Source of the DNA: Meconema thalassinum
Lineage: Eukaryota; Arthropoda; Insecta; Orthoptera; Tettigoniidae
Assembly (NCBI GenBank): GCA_946902985.2
Contig: OX336388.2
Span: forward strand, 370,127,387 to 370,191,386
DNA: 64,000 nucleotides
Direction: 5' to 3'
Shown one piece after another: positions 31,067-41,172 of the stretch. Below the pieces are notes generated by a model, which made no database searches, was not told where the DNA came from, and saw only the letters and a program-made list of their open reading frames with translations. A program made the position numbers and the translations under genes. How positions within the stretch are numbered: position 1 is the first letter of the stretch; each line of letters starts with the position of its first letter.

Positions 31067-32077
31067 TTACCACATACATGATGCGTTTTTATCAATACTC
31101 TGTTGGGATAGGTTGCAGTAGTATTTTCCATGGAGGGTCTTTTCTCCCCATGCCTTTTCTTTTTCATGTAAGTGTAGTGGCTGGCTGATATGATCATCAG
31201 AGGATGTACGAAGGTTCAATACAGTGTGTTTATCAGCAAGTACAATGGCTTTATGGAGAATGCTGTTTTCCTTTCTTTGATAGAAATATCTTCTAAGGGT
31301 TTTAATTTGGTTCTGGAGCAAAATGTGTCTCTCCAGTACTCCTCGACCTCCCATCTTTCGTGGAAGAGTGACCCTTTCTTTGCAGCCGTTTGGATGATGT
31401 AAACGGTAAGTAGTGAGAAAGGTCCTTGTTTTTCTCTGCAGGCTTACCATTTCTGTAGCTGACCATTTCAGAATCCCATATGAATATACTAGGGTTGGTA
31501 TAGCGTATGTGTTGATAGCTTTAATTTTGTTCTTTGCACATAGCTTGGTTCGTAGCACTTGATGTAGTCTTGTGGTATATTTTCCAATGAGTTCATCGTT
31601 GATACTTTTGTGATCCAAAGTTGTATTTTGAGCAAATCCCAGATATTTGTAGGTTTCTATTTCAGTCATTCCTTCAATTAGAGATCCTTTGCGTAGGTCA
31701 TGTGGTTCAGAAGTTGCATATTTACCTCTTTCAATTGTCAAACGCTTGCATTTCTTCACTCCCAACGTCATTCGGACATCAGATGAATATGAATCTATTA
31801 TATTTAGCATGGCATTCATTTGAGTCTCATTGTGTGCATATACTTTGAGGTCAACCATATAAAGGAGATGGGATATTCTGTATTTCCTGTTGTAGTATTT
31901 GATGTCAAATCCGAAACCGGTGGATTTTAAAATTTTAGAGAGAGGATTGATGGCTAAGCAAAACCATAATGGGCTTAGCGAGTCTCCTTGATAGATACCA
32001 CGCTCAATTTTTATTGTGTCAGATGTGACACATTCATTGTCTGTCTTAGTATAAAGTACTGTTTTCCAATTATCCAT
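31067..32077 (-). pseudogene. RLE-LINE reverse transcriptase, longest open segment
   Basis: This 336-codon segment of the 30.2-33.2 kb LINE spans RT motif B (QGDSLSP), altered motif C (YMVD), the KYLGFAQN thumb block and the PRKMGGRGVLE region. The frame continues upstream to motif A across one stop (about 32085) and downstream across TAA at 31067 into the endonuclease. It is listed separately because it is the best block for clade assignment. Confidence 0.8.
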
Positions 32078-32218
32078 CGTGACCTACAGGAAGTGAATTA
32101 TAGCAGGGTTAATCTTATCCAGATGGAAGATTTCTTTCATCCATGGATGCGGGACTGAATCAAATTCTTTCTGGTAATCTATGTATGCCGTATATAGATT
32201 CCTTTGATTATGTATCGC

Positions 32219-32779
32219 CTATTGTGTCATCACAGAATCAATAACTATCTGTTCTTTGCATCCTTGCGACAGCTTCTTGCATCCTTTCTGTTCCTCAGCC
32301 AAAATGTTATGTTTGTCGAGATACTTGTATATTTCGTCCACAATTATGGACGTAAATAGTTTGTAAAGTGTTTGGAGACAGGTGATAGGTCTGTAGTTTG
32401 ATGGGTCTTTAGTATTTCCACTTTCTTTTGAGATAAGATATGTAATTCCAACAGTAAGGAAATCAGTACATACCTCAGGATGATGGATGAGGTAAGTAAA
32501 TTGCTGGGCTATCTTCTGGTGCACGCACGTGAAATGTTTGTACCAATAAGTGTGAATTGTATCTGTAGTTCTCCTTATAGCATCATACACATGCCGTTTT
32601 TCAATGGTATCAAAATCTATTTCTTCATATGCATTATTTCTATTTCGTTCTTCGTTGATCCAATTTGCATTTTCATTGTGCGGTGCCTTCGCAGCCCATA
32701 CACTTCTCCAAAAATCTTCCGTTTCTTGCGTGCTAGGAGGTTCTGCTTTTGTCATGGATTGTTTGTTTCGTTTGATCAT
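32219..32779 (-). pseudogene. RLE-LINE reverse transcriptase, fingers segment
   Basis: This 186-codon segment has STQETEDFWRSVWAAKAPHN and then RPITCLQTLYKLFTSIIV, the RT fingers of the same LINE. It ends at a stop just before motif A. In-frame joining is lost through one stop and one shift between here and 32077. Confidence 0.8.
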
Positions 32780-33158
32780 TCTGTAGAACTGACCTTCATT
32801 ATAGGAGAAAAGTTTGTTTTGTGTTTTCCTCGCTCGTGATTCCTTGTACCTCCTGAGTCTCGCTGCTTTTGCGCATAATTTTAGCTTTTGGTTGTCAATG
32901 TATTCCTTGATTTTTCTGTGTGATCACATTCCTTTATATGGCTGTTGATTTTTCTGAATATATTCCTCAGCTTTCGATTGGTTTTTGGGTTTAGTTTTAT
33001 TGTTTAAATATGCTGTTAGTTGACCTATGGTTTTCCTCAGTTCCTTGATGTCATTTTCTAATCGACGCTGCCAGGGTGGAATGTATTCTGCATCTGCACC
33101 TTTTCCACGAGAGCCTCCAGACAAAGGTATTAGTTTCTGGTTGTTCAGCCTTATCACA

Positions 33159-33159
<1 letters not shown>

Positions 33160-33201
<42 letters not shown>

Positions 33202-33202
33202 T
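33160..33202. repeat. (TTA)n microsatellite
   Basis: About 40 bp of TTA repeats between two minus-strand LINEs. It is probably the (AAT)n 3' tail of the APE-type LINE on its other side. Confidence 0.85.
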
Positions 33203-33424
33203 TTAATCGTATCGGCCAACTAAGGACCACGTTATTTCAACTGGCTTCTCTGGGCTTTGTTCTTTGCCCAGAGTTCCTTCATACGTTGCCGTGTTGCTCT
33301 TTTCTTTCTTCCGTCCTCATCATTCCCGTCTTCAACTTCGGTTTTTCTTGAAAAAACCCTGGTGGTCGTGTAGTTTCTTCCTGAGGGGATTGCGTTCTTG
33401 AATATCCCCACAGGTAATTTACAT

Positions 33425-34171
33425 CTATTGCTGGTCACTTTCCACCTCTTCGAACCAGGCTGGCTTGGTCTTCTTATTTTTAAAATAGTTAAAGATCCGG
33501 TTCGTCAATCGTGTGGGTGTCATTCTAAGCAAGAGGCCATAAAATGCAATCCTCCTTTTCCTCATTACATCAGAGATCTTCTGGACATGAATATACAGCT
33601 CATAGTTATGCCGTCGTCTATATTCACCGTTGTCTTTAATCGGGCCAAGAATTTTCCTCAAAATCTTTCTTTCCTTGATCTCCAATTTTTCTACCAGGCC
33701 TTTCTTGTTCATGGTGAGGCATTCCGCTGCGTACAGAGCCTCTGGTCGTATGACAGTGCAACAATGCCTAAGTTTTGCGTTCAGGGATATTGACTTTTTG
33801 TTGTAAACGTCCTTGGTGAGTTGGTATGCCATTTCCATTTTGTTCATGCGCGAAGTGAAGGTTTCTTTCTCACATACGTTGGGTTCTACCCACTCGCCAA
33901 GATATTTAAACTTATCTGCCCGTTTGATTTTCCCCTGGTTTACTTTTAGCTCCCTTGGTGCTGGCTTGATGTTAGTTATGAAGTGTGATTTCTCCAAAGA
34001 GATATGAAGACCAACTTTTGTTGCCTGTACCTGCAGCTGGTTAATTTGTTTTGTGGCCATGTCTAAAGAGTCGGAGAAAGTTGCAAGATCATCTGCAAAA
34101 GCTAGGCAATCAATAGAAAGGTTCATGTTCTTGTAACCCAGTCGTACTCCATTTTGGACCCCATCGTTCAT
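33425..34171 (-). pseudogene. APE-LINE RT palm/thumb and connection
   Basis: This 248-codon segment starts just after the frameshift in RT motif B. It holds CLAFADDLATFSDSLDMATK (motif C, catalytic DD intact), FKYLGEWVEPN, and then the linker HNYELYIHVQKISDVMRKRR. The same linker ends the plus-strand fragment at 37190. A frameshift near 33430 leads into the basic tail at 33232. Confidence 0.85.
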
Positions 34172-34199
34172 TTCTTAGCGCCACTCGCGGATGACTTTT

Positions 34200-34661
34200 T
34201 CAAGTGCAAAGTTGAAGCCCATCTCCCTGCCTAACTGCTGTCTTAATTTCGAACGAATCTGAAATTTCTCCTCTGAACTTGACTCTGGAGGTTGTGTTAG
34301 CTAAGGTCTGTTGAATGATTGCCCTGGTTTTATTATCCAATCCAAATTCCTTTAGAATTTGAATAAGAGCTATTCTATCAATCGAATCATAGGCCTTCTT
34401 GAAGTCGACGAAGGTTACCACAAATTTCTTGTTCCTTTGCTTCAGATAGAAAAGGATGGATTTCAGATTCATAATTTGTTCAGCACATGAGCGCTCTTTC
34501 CTGAACCCTCCTTGGTACTCTCCTAATTGTGGATCAAGTTGTTGTTCTGCCCTAATCTGCAGAGCTTTTGAAATAATTTTGTAAGTTATCAGTAGGAGGG
34601 AAATGCCGCGATAGTTGTTAACGTCCGTTTTGTCACCTTTCTTATGCAGGGGATGAATCAA
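34200..34661 (-). pseudogene. APE-LINE RT fingers and motif A
   Basis: A 153-codon open segment with HPLHKKGDKTDVNNYRGISL, YQGGFRKERSCAEQIMNLKS and TFVDFKKAYDSIDRIALIQI. The aspartates of motif A are intact. It ends in RQGDGLQLCT where the frame is lost. Confidence 0.85.
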
Positions 34662-34694
34662 GGCAGAAGTCCAGTCACGTGGAAGTTTCTCAGT

Positions 34695-35507
34695 TTACCA
34701 AATCTCCTTGATAATGTCAGTCAATTTATCAATCATCTTTTCACCAGAATACTTCCACAATTCGGCGATCATTGATTCCTCACCTGGTGCCTTGTTGTTC
34801 TTAAGTGACTGGATAATCTGTTTGATTTCTTCTTTCGTTGGAGGGGATGAATCTGGGTGGACTTGTACGTTGTCTTCAAATGAGAAAGTGGATTTGGGAG
34901 TCTCACAATTAAGGAGGGATTCAAAGTATTTCGCTAGAATCTGGCAATTTTCTCTCTCACTGTAAGCTAGTCTCCCATTTGAGTCTTTGAACTGTAGACT
35001 CGAAGGATTGTATTTGCTTAGATTGCGTTTGAAGGTTCTGTAGAAGTCCCTTGTGTTGTTCCTCTGAAAGTCTAGCTCAATTTGAGTTAGTTGGCTCTTG
35101 TTGTAGGCACGTTTTACATTGCGGATGATTTTTGCAGCGCGTTGTCTCTCGTTCACGAAGTTTTCCCAATTATCTTGGTTCTTTCCCGAGTTCCATTTCT
35201 GCCAGGCAAGTTGTCTTAGCTTTACCACTGAATCACATGCATTATTCCAACACGCATGTTTCTTTGACTTCGTCAGTGGAACTGTCTCCTGTGCTGTTGT
35301 GTCCAAGGCCTGTTGTAGTTCATCCCAGGTTTCTGGATTCCAAGATTCTAGTTTTTGAGTAAATTCAGTGCACAATCGTAGTTTTTCAGTATCAAATCGA
35401 TTGATCTTTTTTAAGACGGCCTTTCTGGTGTTTCTCGGAATCAGTTTAACTATGATTTTGGATAGATAGTGATCCGAATCTAGATTGGCATTTCTTAGAA
35501 CCTTCAC
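34695..35507 (-). pseudogene. APE-LINE linker between endonuclease and RT
   Basis: A 270-codon open segment. It starts in NANLDSDHYLSKIIVKLIPR, whose SDH closes the EEP domain, and ends in NNKAPGEESMIAELWKYSGE, the entry to the RT. The lysine/asparagine-rich middle is typical of this linker. A frameshift near 35560 separates it from the endonuclease ORF. Confidence 0.8.
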
Positions 35508-35641
35508 ATTCTGTATTTCTCTCTGAGCTTTACGTGCAATTGCGACGTGATCAATTTGAAATTCGCCGAGATTTGGATTCGGAGATGTCCAAGTCTTCTG
35601 TTTTTTGGGAAGGTGTGGATTTTATAACAAGATCGAAAGCC

Positions 35642-36280
35642 TTAACATAGTTCTACGAGCCTCTCACCATTGCGATTTGTTCTCTGGTGAGCTGGATAGT
35701 TTCCGATAATGTTTTGGAACTTTCTTTCCTTACCCAGCTGTGCATTGAAATCACCAAGAAGCATAATCGTGTGTTTGTCTGGAATCTTACACAGAACATC
35801 TTCAAGGTCTTCCCAGAATCTATCCGTTCCTTCCGGGTCTCTCTTATTCGCTTGATTGATTGGCGCATGGACATTCACAACAGTATAAACTTTGTTTGTG
35901 CTCCGGAAGGAGAGAGTTGAAACTCGACTGCTAGGCGAGTTGAAGCCAATGATTGAATACAAAATCTTCCTACTGACGATGAATCCTGTGCCAAGGTTGG
36001 GAACTGTTTTTATTACACGTTTACCAGTTTTACCTTTAAAAATTCTGTAGCCTTCTGACTCAAAGGCTTGTTCATCTGTGAATCGTGTTTCTTGAATTGC
36101 TGCAATCAGGATTTGATGTTGGGATAAGGAATCAGTTAGTTGTTTCAATTTACCAATCTTCCGAAGGGAATTCGTGTTAAAGGTAGGAAAGAAATCTCGG
36201 TATTTTGTTGGATATTTCCTGGAGTCTCCGATACCTCCATGCATGTCGGCGCCGGCTCCCCAGATTCCGAAGGCCTGCAT
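35642..36280 (-). pseudogene. APE-LINE endonuclease (EEP) domain
   Basis: A 212-codon segment of the LINE. The EEP residues are visible: Asn in FNTNSLRKIGKL, Glu in AAIQETRF, the NVHAPI block and Asp/Asn in LLGDFNAQLG (35741-35755). It would nick target DNA to prime reverse transcription. It is split from the linker and RT by frameshifts. Confidence 0.85.
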
Positions 36281-36535
36281 GCTTCCCTCAAGGCGAAGGT
36301 GGATTGGTTACCACCTGGGGTAGTAGCTTTTGCTGAACTTTCCTCCATGTTTTGAACAGTTAAAAAATTGCAGTTTGGGGTCAGTGATATTTCACACCGA
36401 CCAGGGTACTACCAAGGTAGTGAGCCTTGGAGCCTCCAGCACTGATTGGCTCGCCGACCCAGTTTCCCGCTGGGAATGGTTACCCAACCTTCCACTGAGT
36501 TGCTCGGCTTAACAGGGGCACCTCTTGTAGGTTAT

Positions 36536-36678
36536 GTGTTGGAGTTGGAGTGAAAGAGGCTAGTTGGATTCTCTTGCTGAATCCAATATGTTATGGTTGC
36601 AGATGACAGGCAACGACACATTTCACTCCCATTTGCCCAGAGCCACAAGGACTCCTCCCAGGTTAATTCCTGGGACCA

Positions 36679-36720
<42 letters not shown>

Positions 36721-37189
36721 GTTATTATTCATCGTTAGGGCTACTAATGAATGCTACATCTCAACTCTTTGCCTTCTAGGTGAACTCGGGGCTCGACATC
36801 CCTACGAAATGATTTCGTTGGCGAACCATATGTCGGTCTCGAGCCATGCGCAGGAGATTGGCGATCAGTTTAAAAAGGTGGAGAGCATATACTCACACAC
36901 TTTCCTGAGTGCGGACAATTTGAACTATTTTGAAAATGAAATTCATTTTGAAAACTATTAAGTAATTTCTTCATAAATATACTGTATACAAAGTGAAAAT
37001 ATCAAATGTAAGGGATATATTCGTTCCAGTTATGCTTAGCCACGCCAGTGGACTAATATGATTGACAACGACTGAGGTTAATATAATTGTTGCATAAGAT
37101 AAACTCTCCAACCTACATTAGTAAATGGCGAATTCAATTTAAGAGTGATAATGATCATTATTAATATTATTATTAATTAAATCGTTACA
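36536..37189. repeat. (ATT)n microsatellite and unassigned sequence
   Basis: An (ATT)n tract lies at about 36678-36730, preceded by GGGACCAA. The following open stretch (about 36735-36961, HPYEMISLANHMSVSSH and later) begins after an acceptor-like TTTGCCTTCTAG but matches nothing I know. I do not call it an exon. Confidence 0.5.
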
Positions 37190-37650
37190 AATCCTTGGTC
37201 CAACCCAAGAAAATTTCAGAAGATGACACAATCATGAACTCTACTCTCATGTAGAAAAGATCACGGACACCATTCGTAAGAGAAGGATAGTTTTATATGG
37301 CCTCATTGCTCGTATGAGTTCTACATGGTTGAGCAATAGGATCTTCAGTTTGCTTCTTAACAAGAAAACCAAGGCGGTGTGGCTCACCGAAGTAGAAAAA
37401 GACTTGCGTGAGGTGGGAATAACCCTGGAGGATATCCAGAAACGAGTTCCACTAAAGTCGAAACTCCAAGAACATCATGGATTCCAAGTAAAGACAAAAC
37501 TAAAAACTGGCAAGACATGGACTGGAGCGAGGAAGGAACAGCATAGGAAACGAATCCGGGAATACTGGGCGATCGTTAAGGCCCAGGCGCAAAGACACGG
37601 AAAAGGGCAGTTGAAATAGCGTGGTCCGTAGATGGCCGAAACGACTGAAA
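37190..37650 (+). pseudogene. APE-LINE 3' fragment, plus strand
   Basis: Reading gives NHELYSHVEKITDTIRKRR, WLSNRIFSLLLNKKTKAVWL and TEVEKDLREVGITLEDIQKR. The end is a basic KAQAQRHGKGQLK followed by TAG at 37617-37619. It aligns in order with the C-terminus of the minus-strand LINE at 33232-33700 and shares its 3' UTR phrase GTGGTCC...GGCCGA. It lies close to that LINE in opposite orientation and is 5'-truncated. Confidence 0.8.
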
Positions 37651-38090
37651 GAAGAAGAAGTTACAATATACACATTTTACAAAATTCAGAAAGACTGTAC
37701 ATATTTTATGAATTTCCTAACAATTCCTACTCATTGGTTTAACCTGTATATTTACAATTATTAAATTATATTGTTACAATATGATAATGGCAGGTGGAAA
37801 CAGGATATCAAATTCATACAGAGCAGGAAGAGCAATCGTGGCATGCATATCATTGATTACTATTTCTTAAAATTGTATGTAAACTCTTTATGTGCTAAAC
37901 ATAATGAATAAGAAGGAAAATGGAATTTGCGTTTGTATAAACCTGTAGGCTCAACTAATTATATTTTCAATATTAATTTTGTTCTCCCTGAGAAAATGTT
38001 TGCACGATTTCCTTTAAATTCTTTTAATTTGATTGGGAGAATATTATATGTATAATTTTGTTGAGAAATACAGAAAGTTGCAATCTTGCT
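37651..38090. other. No recognised feature
   Basis: A+T-rich sequence. It may contain more decayed sequence of the LINE at 38091, but nothing is readable. Confidence 0.35.
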
Positions 38091-38889
38091 GTCCTTGAGA
38101 AAGCATGTACCATGAGTATAGAAGCTATCAGCTTTGGTCATCGACTAGGATACCGGGTGAGTTAGCCGTGGTGGTTACGGCATGACTGATGGCAGTCGCT
38201 CACATCCGGGAGGCGAGGAGGTTCGAATCCCCCCGCCGGCAACCTTGAAGATGGTCTTCTGTGGTTTCCCATCTTCCTTCCAGGCAAATGCCGGGGTTGG
38301 TCCCTAACTATAGGCCACAGCCGCTACCTTCCAACTCCTCGTCCTTACATTCCAACTTCCCTCCTTCCCTCCCCAACGGTACTTGTAGCTCACCCATTGG
38401 GTGTCCGTCTCGAAGCAGCTACAAAACTGGCAAGCCGAACATGTCCTCGGACACTCCCGGCACTAAAAGCCATACGCTAAAAAAAAAAATCGACTAGGTT
38501 GGACAGGACGTGTCCGCCGCATGAATGACACCAGGTTGCCACATCAATTCCTCTACGGTGAACTTTGCACTGGTAAAAGGCCACAGGGTGCACCTTTAAG
38601 GCGCTTCAAAGACCAGCTGAAACAAACCTTCAAGTTGACAGAAATTAACCCTCAAACTTTGGAGGCACTTGCTGAAGATCGTGTACTTTGGAGGCAAACT
38701 ATATCTGCTTCAGTAAATCATCTTGAACAGGAACGTCGCAGACGGGCAGAAATGAAGCGACTCCAACGCAAGCTTCGTCAAACCCGTCCACGCTCTCCTC
38801 TAACTATAAGATGCTTAGTATGTGGCCGCTTGTTCCATGCAAGAATCGGTCTGTTTAGTCACCAGAAATCCATTCATAACATGCCCTGA
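38091..38889 (+). pseudogene. LINE C-terminus with C2H2 finger, interrupted by a SINE
   Basis: The upstream part (about 38091-38149) ends in SFGHRLG. After the SINE (38150-38488) and the repeated target site, the frame resumes as HRLGWTGRVRRMNDTRLPHQ, FLYGELCTGKRPQGAPLRRF and then CLVCGRLFHARIGLFSHQKS with a terminal IHNMP and stop at 38889. The RLPxQLLYGEL...C2H2 end is a common invertebrate endonuclease-RT LINE C-terminus. A GAC repeat (about 38942-38958) follows as the 3' tail. Only this 3' part of the LINE remains. Confidence 0.85.
38150..38488 (+). repeat. tRNA-headed SINE (head beta/tail x) with 10-bp TSD
   Basis: The head GGGTGAGTTAGCCGTGGTGG is A-box-like and the B box is GGTTCGAATCCCCCC. 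The tail GAACATGTCCTCGGACACTC then CCGGCACTAAAAGCCATACG is the same as in the 8129-8545 family, but the head is different. It ends in A10-12. ATCGACTAGG flanks it at 38140-38149 and 38489-38498, a clean target-site duplication inside LINE coding sequence. This marks the exact insertion. Confidence 0.95.
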
Positions 38890-40170
38890 TTTTGGAAGTG
38901 TATTGTCAGAAAAATGTATACTCTGAAACGAGCTGCAGCCTACGACGACGACGACGACTATACTTAACTTAGGTTGATATAAAATAGTGTGATCATTTGT
39001 AATACTTCTGGTTTCATACCCGTGATTTGCAACTTGAATTCTATGTCTATCTTTAACAAGAAGTTCCGTGACGAACTAAAGAGCCTACTTTTCTTAAAAT
39101 TTAAGATTCATGCCAATGATTAATCTATATGGATATATCTAGAATAATAACGAAATTAAGTTGGTAATATCGAAATTTCCAATTAGTTCGAAATACTGTA
39201 TACCTGGCAAAATGTAGCCTAATAGAGAATTACAGTTAGCAGCCCCGGTGACTGAATATATTCTTAGTTCCATCTCTTAAGGTACAGAATACAAAATTTG
39301 GTTTAAGTCCAATGGATAGCATGGACGTTACATGCAGTTAAACATTGGATCTAACAGCGCGCGTAAAATCATGTTGGCAACAATGACATACATGTATTGG
39401 TCAGAAATAATCCAAAATAATATGATCTATTGTTGTGTCAATTTTGAATGAAGTCCATTAGTTAGTATAGAAGTTACATGCATTTTAAAATTGGACCTAT
39501 CAGCAGGCTTAGAATCATGTTGGCAGTACTGGCGTAGGCCTATATTAGTTACCCCATATTAGTCTAGAATGCCAGGTACTATACGTGTGCAAAGTTTAGA
39601 GCTATTGGCCTGCATACTTTCTGATATATTGATATTAGGGTAACAAAAATAGAGACAGTATTTATTATCAGTTGGCAGCCCTGGTTACTCTTAAGAAACG
39701 GCATAGTCATATCTGTTATGGTACACATAGCACACACGAAATAAGGTTGAAATCCAAATGATAGTATGGAAGTTGCATGTATTTAAAGTTGGACATGTCA
39801 GCGGGCTTAAAATCATGTTGGTAGCACCAACTTATATAAGTTACTCCAAATTAATACAGAATGTCAGGTACTATACGTGTGCATAGTTTAAAGCTGTCGG
39901 CTTGCATACTTTCTGATTTATGGGTATTTGGATTTACAACAAGATGTTCAGTAAAGAACATATAGCCTACTTTCTCCTAAATGTATGGGTATAGTTATAA
40001 CTCGTTGTTATTATCAAAGAGTATAATAGAATCATTTCTTGGTTGAAGACCTTAGAAATTATTTACCTCTACCAAACGCCACAACCTAGAAAAAACTACT
40101 ACCATCATTGAAGAAAGATAGATAAGAAGTATCTCAAGAGTGTTATGGATCTAGAGACATAATCGACCGG

Positions 40171-40420
40171 ACTGGCTGCGTGGCTCAGCGGTAACGTTCT
40201 CGCTTGCTGGGCCCTAGGTTGCAAGGTCGTATCCTGGCGCAGTCAGCTGGCATTTGAGGGTGTACAAATGCGAGGGAGCCGTGTCAGTAGATTTACTGGC
40301 ACGTTAAAGATCCCCTTCGGGCCAAAATTCCGGCACCCCGGCGTATCTAAAAGCAGCAGTAGTTAAAAGGGACGTAAAACAAATAGCATTATTATTATTG
40401 TTATTATTACATAATCGACC
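40171..40420 (+). repeat. SINE family 2 inside H2 copy A
   Basis: The A-box region GGCTGCGTGGCTCAGCGGTA, B box GGTCGTATCC (one extra base in AAGGTCG) and the body AAAGATCCCCTTCGGGCC end in GGGACGTAAAACAAATAGCA and ATT repeats. The offset from the left end of H2 is 233 bp, as in copies B and C. Confidence 0.9.
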
Positions 40421-41105
40421 TGCCGTGGGCAACATCCAACCTTGGGTTGAGGCATGTCTTTACACGTCTGGTTGTGCATGGCTTTCACAACCCTAATTGA
40501 ATTAACAAATCTTTCCATGACCCTACTGTACAGAGACGTGTGTATACAAACTATGTGGATATTTTCGATTGCTATTTGCCTGAAATAAAAGTATTAATTA
40601 ATAACCTGAACTAGCACCAACGGCTAGAATTCAGTTACTATGTGAAATCGTTTTGTTCTGAACTTCAAATAACAATTTCAAATAACGCACAATAGGCTGT
40701 TACAAACGCTTTAAAATAAAAAGTAAAAATTGATCGTAGTATAATCTTGCCATTCTTCAGGTTCGATGCGCATAGAATGCCAATGGTATACGGTACTAAC
40801 CAATGGAGTCCCACATAGACCAGTCGTGACATCTAGTGGAGAAGTATCGAAAAATATATCCCTAACAGGGCGAGTGCATTCTAGTGGCCATAAGAAGAAA
40901 CTTTTCAATAAAATCTTGAAGTCAATAAGTAGGCCGGCGTGCAGTTACCTTTTTGGCTGCTAGATGTCTCGAGAAAATCTGCTGGTGTATTATGTTTTAA
41001 TTATATATATATTTTCCACCGTAATATCCACAATATAATGCTTAATTTTAAAACGTCTGAATCATTACAAAACAATAAATATACAAAATTTCAAGCAAAA
41101 AAAAA

Positions 41106-41172
41106 ACTCTGATGGGGTTTGAACCATAGGCATATGAGTGATAGGCCAACGCTTTACCACGGAGCCCTTTGT
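41106..41172 (-). repeat. tRNA-like segment inside H2 copy A
   Basis: On the minus strand it has a degraded A box and the B box GGTTCAAACCCCATC. Equivalent segments lie at 47029-47096 and 60114-60180, where the A box TTAGCTTAGTGGTAGAGCG is better preserved. The anticodon stem does not pair well, so it is not called a tRNA gene. Confidence 0.6.

Larger units (their letters stand above)
30235..33157 (-). mobile_element. Nearly full-length RLE-type (R2-superfamily-like) LINE
   Basis: The protein begins at about 33157 with IPPWQRRLENDIKELRKTIG. RT blocks follow: NYRPITCLQTLYKLFTSIIV, AEEQKGCKKLSQGCKEQ, motif A YIDYQKEFDSVPHPW, and RGIYQGDSLSPLWFCLAINP (motif B). Motif C reads LLYMVDLKVYA where the family has YMDD. 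The C-terminus holds ETIDHVTAGCPILA and then HNRPDIIVVNKVDGTTFIID with IAVPND. This is a PD...D/E-x-K restriction-like endonuclease pattern. The protein ends GRFFLASE at 30368. The 3' UTR and an AAT-rich tail reach about 30222-30235. Stops at about 31067 and 30570 and the YMVD change mean it cannot move autonomously. RLE LINEs cut target DNA with this endonuclease and prime reverse transcription there. Confidence 0.85.
33203..36535 (-). mobile_element. Nearly full-length APE-type LINE (EEP endonuclease + RT)
   Basis: From 5' to 3' on the minus strand: a leader with CTGGTCGGTGTGAAATATCA, a start at about 36348 (MEESSAKATT), the EEP endonuclease, the RT, and a basic C-terminal tail ending KNKAQRSQLK near 33235. 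AAT repeats follow. The endonuclease has IQETRF, NVHAPI, LLGDFNAQLG and a final SDH. The RT has NYRGISLLLITYKIISK, GGFRKERSC, FVDFKKAYDSID (motif A), AVRQGDG (motif B, then a frameshift and loss of the SPxLF residues) and CLAFADDLA (motif C, intact). At least five frame breaks make it inactive. The clade is probably RTE-like; that is my inference from motif style. Confidence 0.85.

Noticed and set aside
36735..36961. Possible host exon after an acceptor-like TTTGCCTTCTAG
   Set aside because: The ~75-residue open stretch matches no family I recognise and has no donor or neighbouring exon that I can identify.
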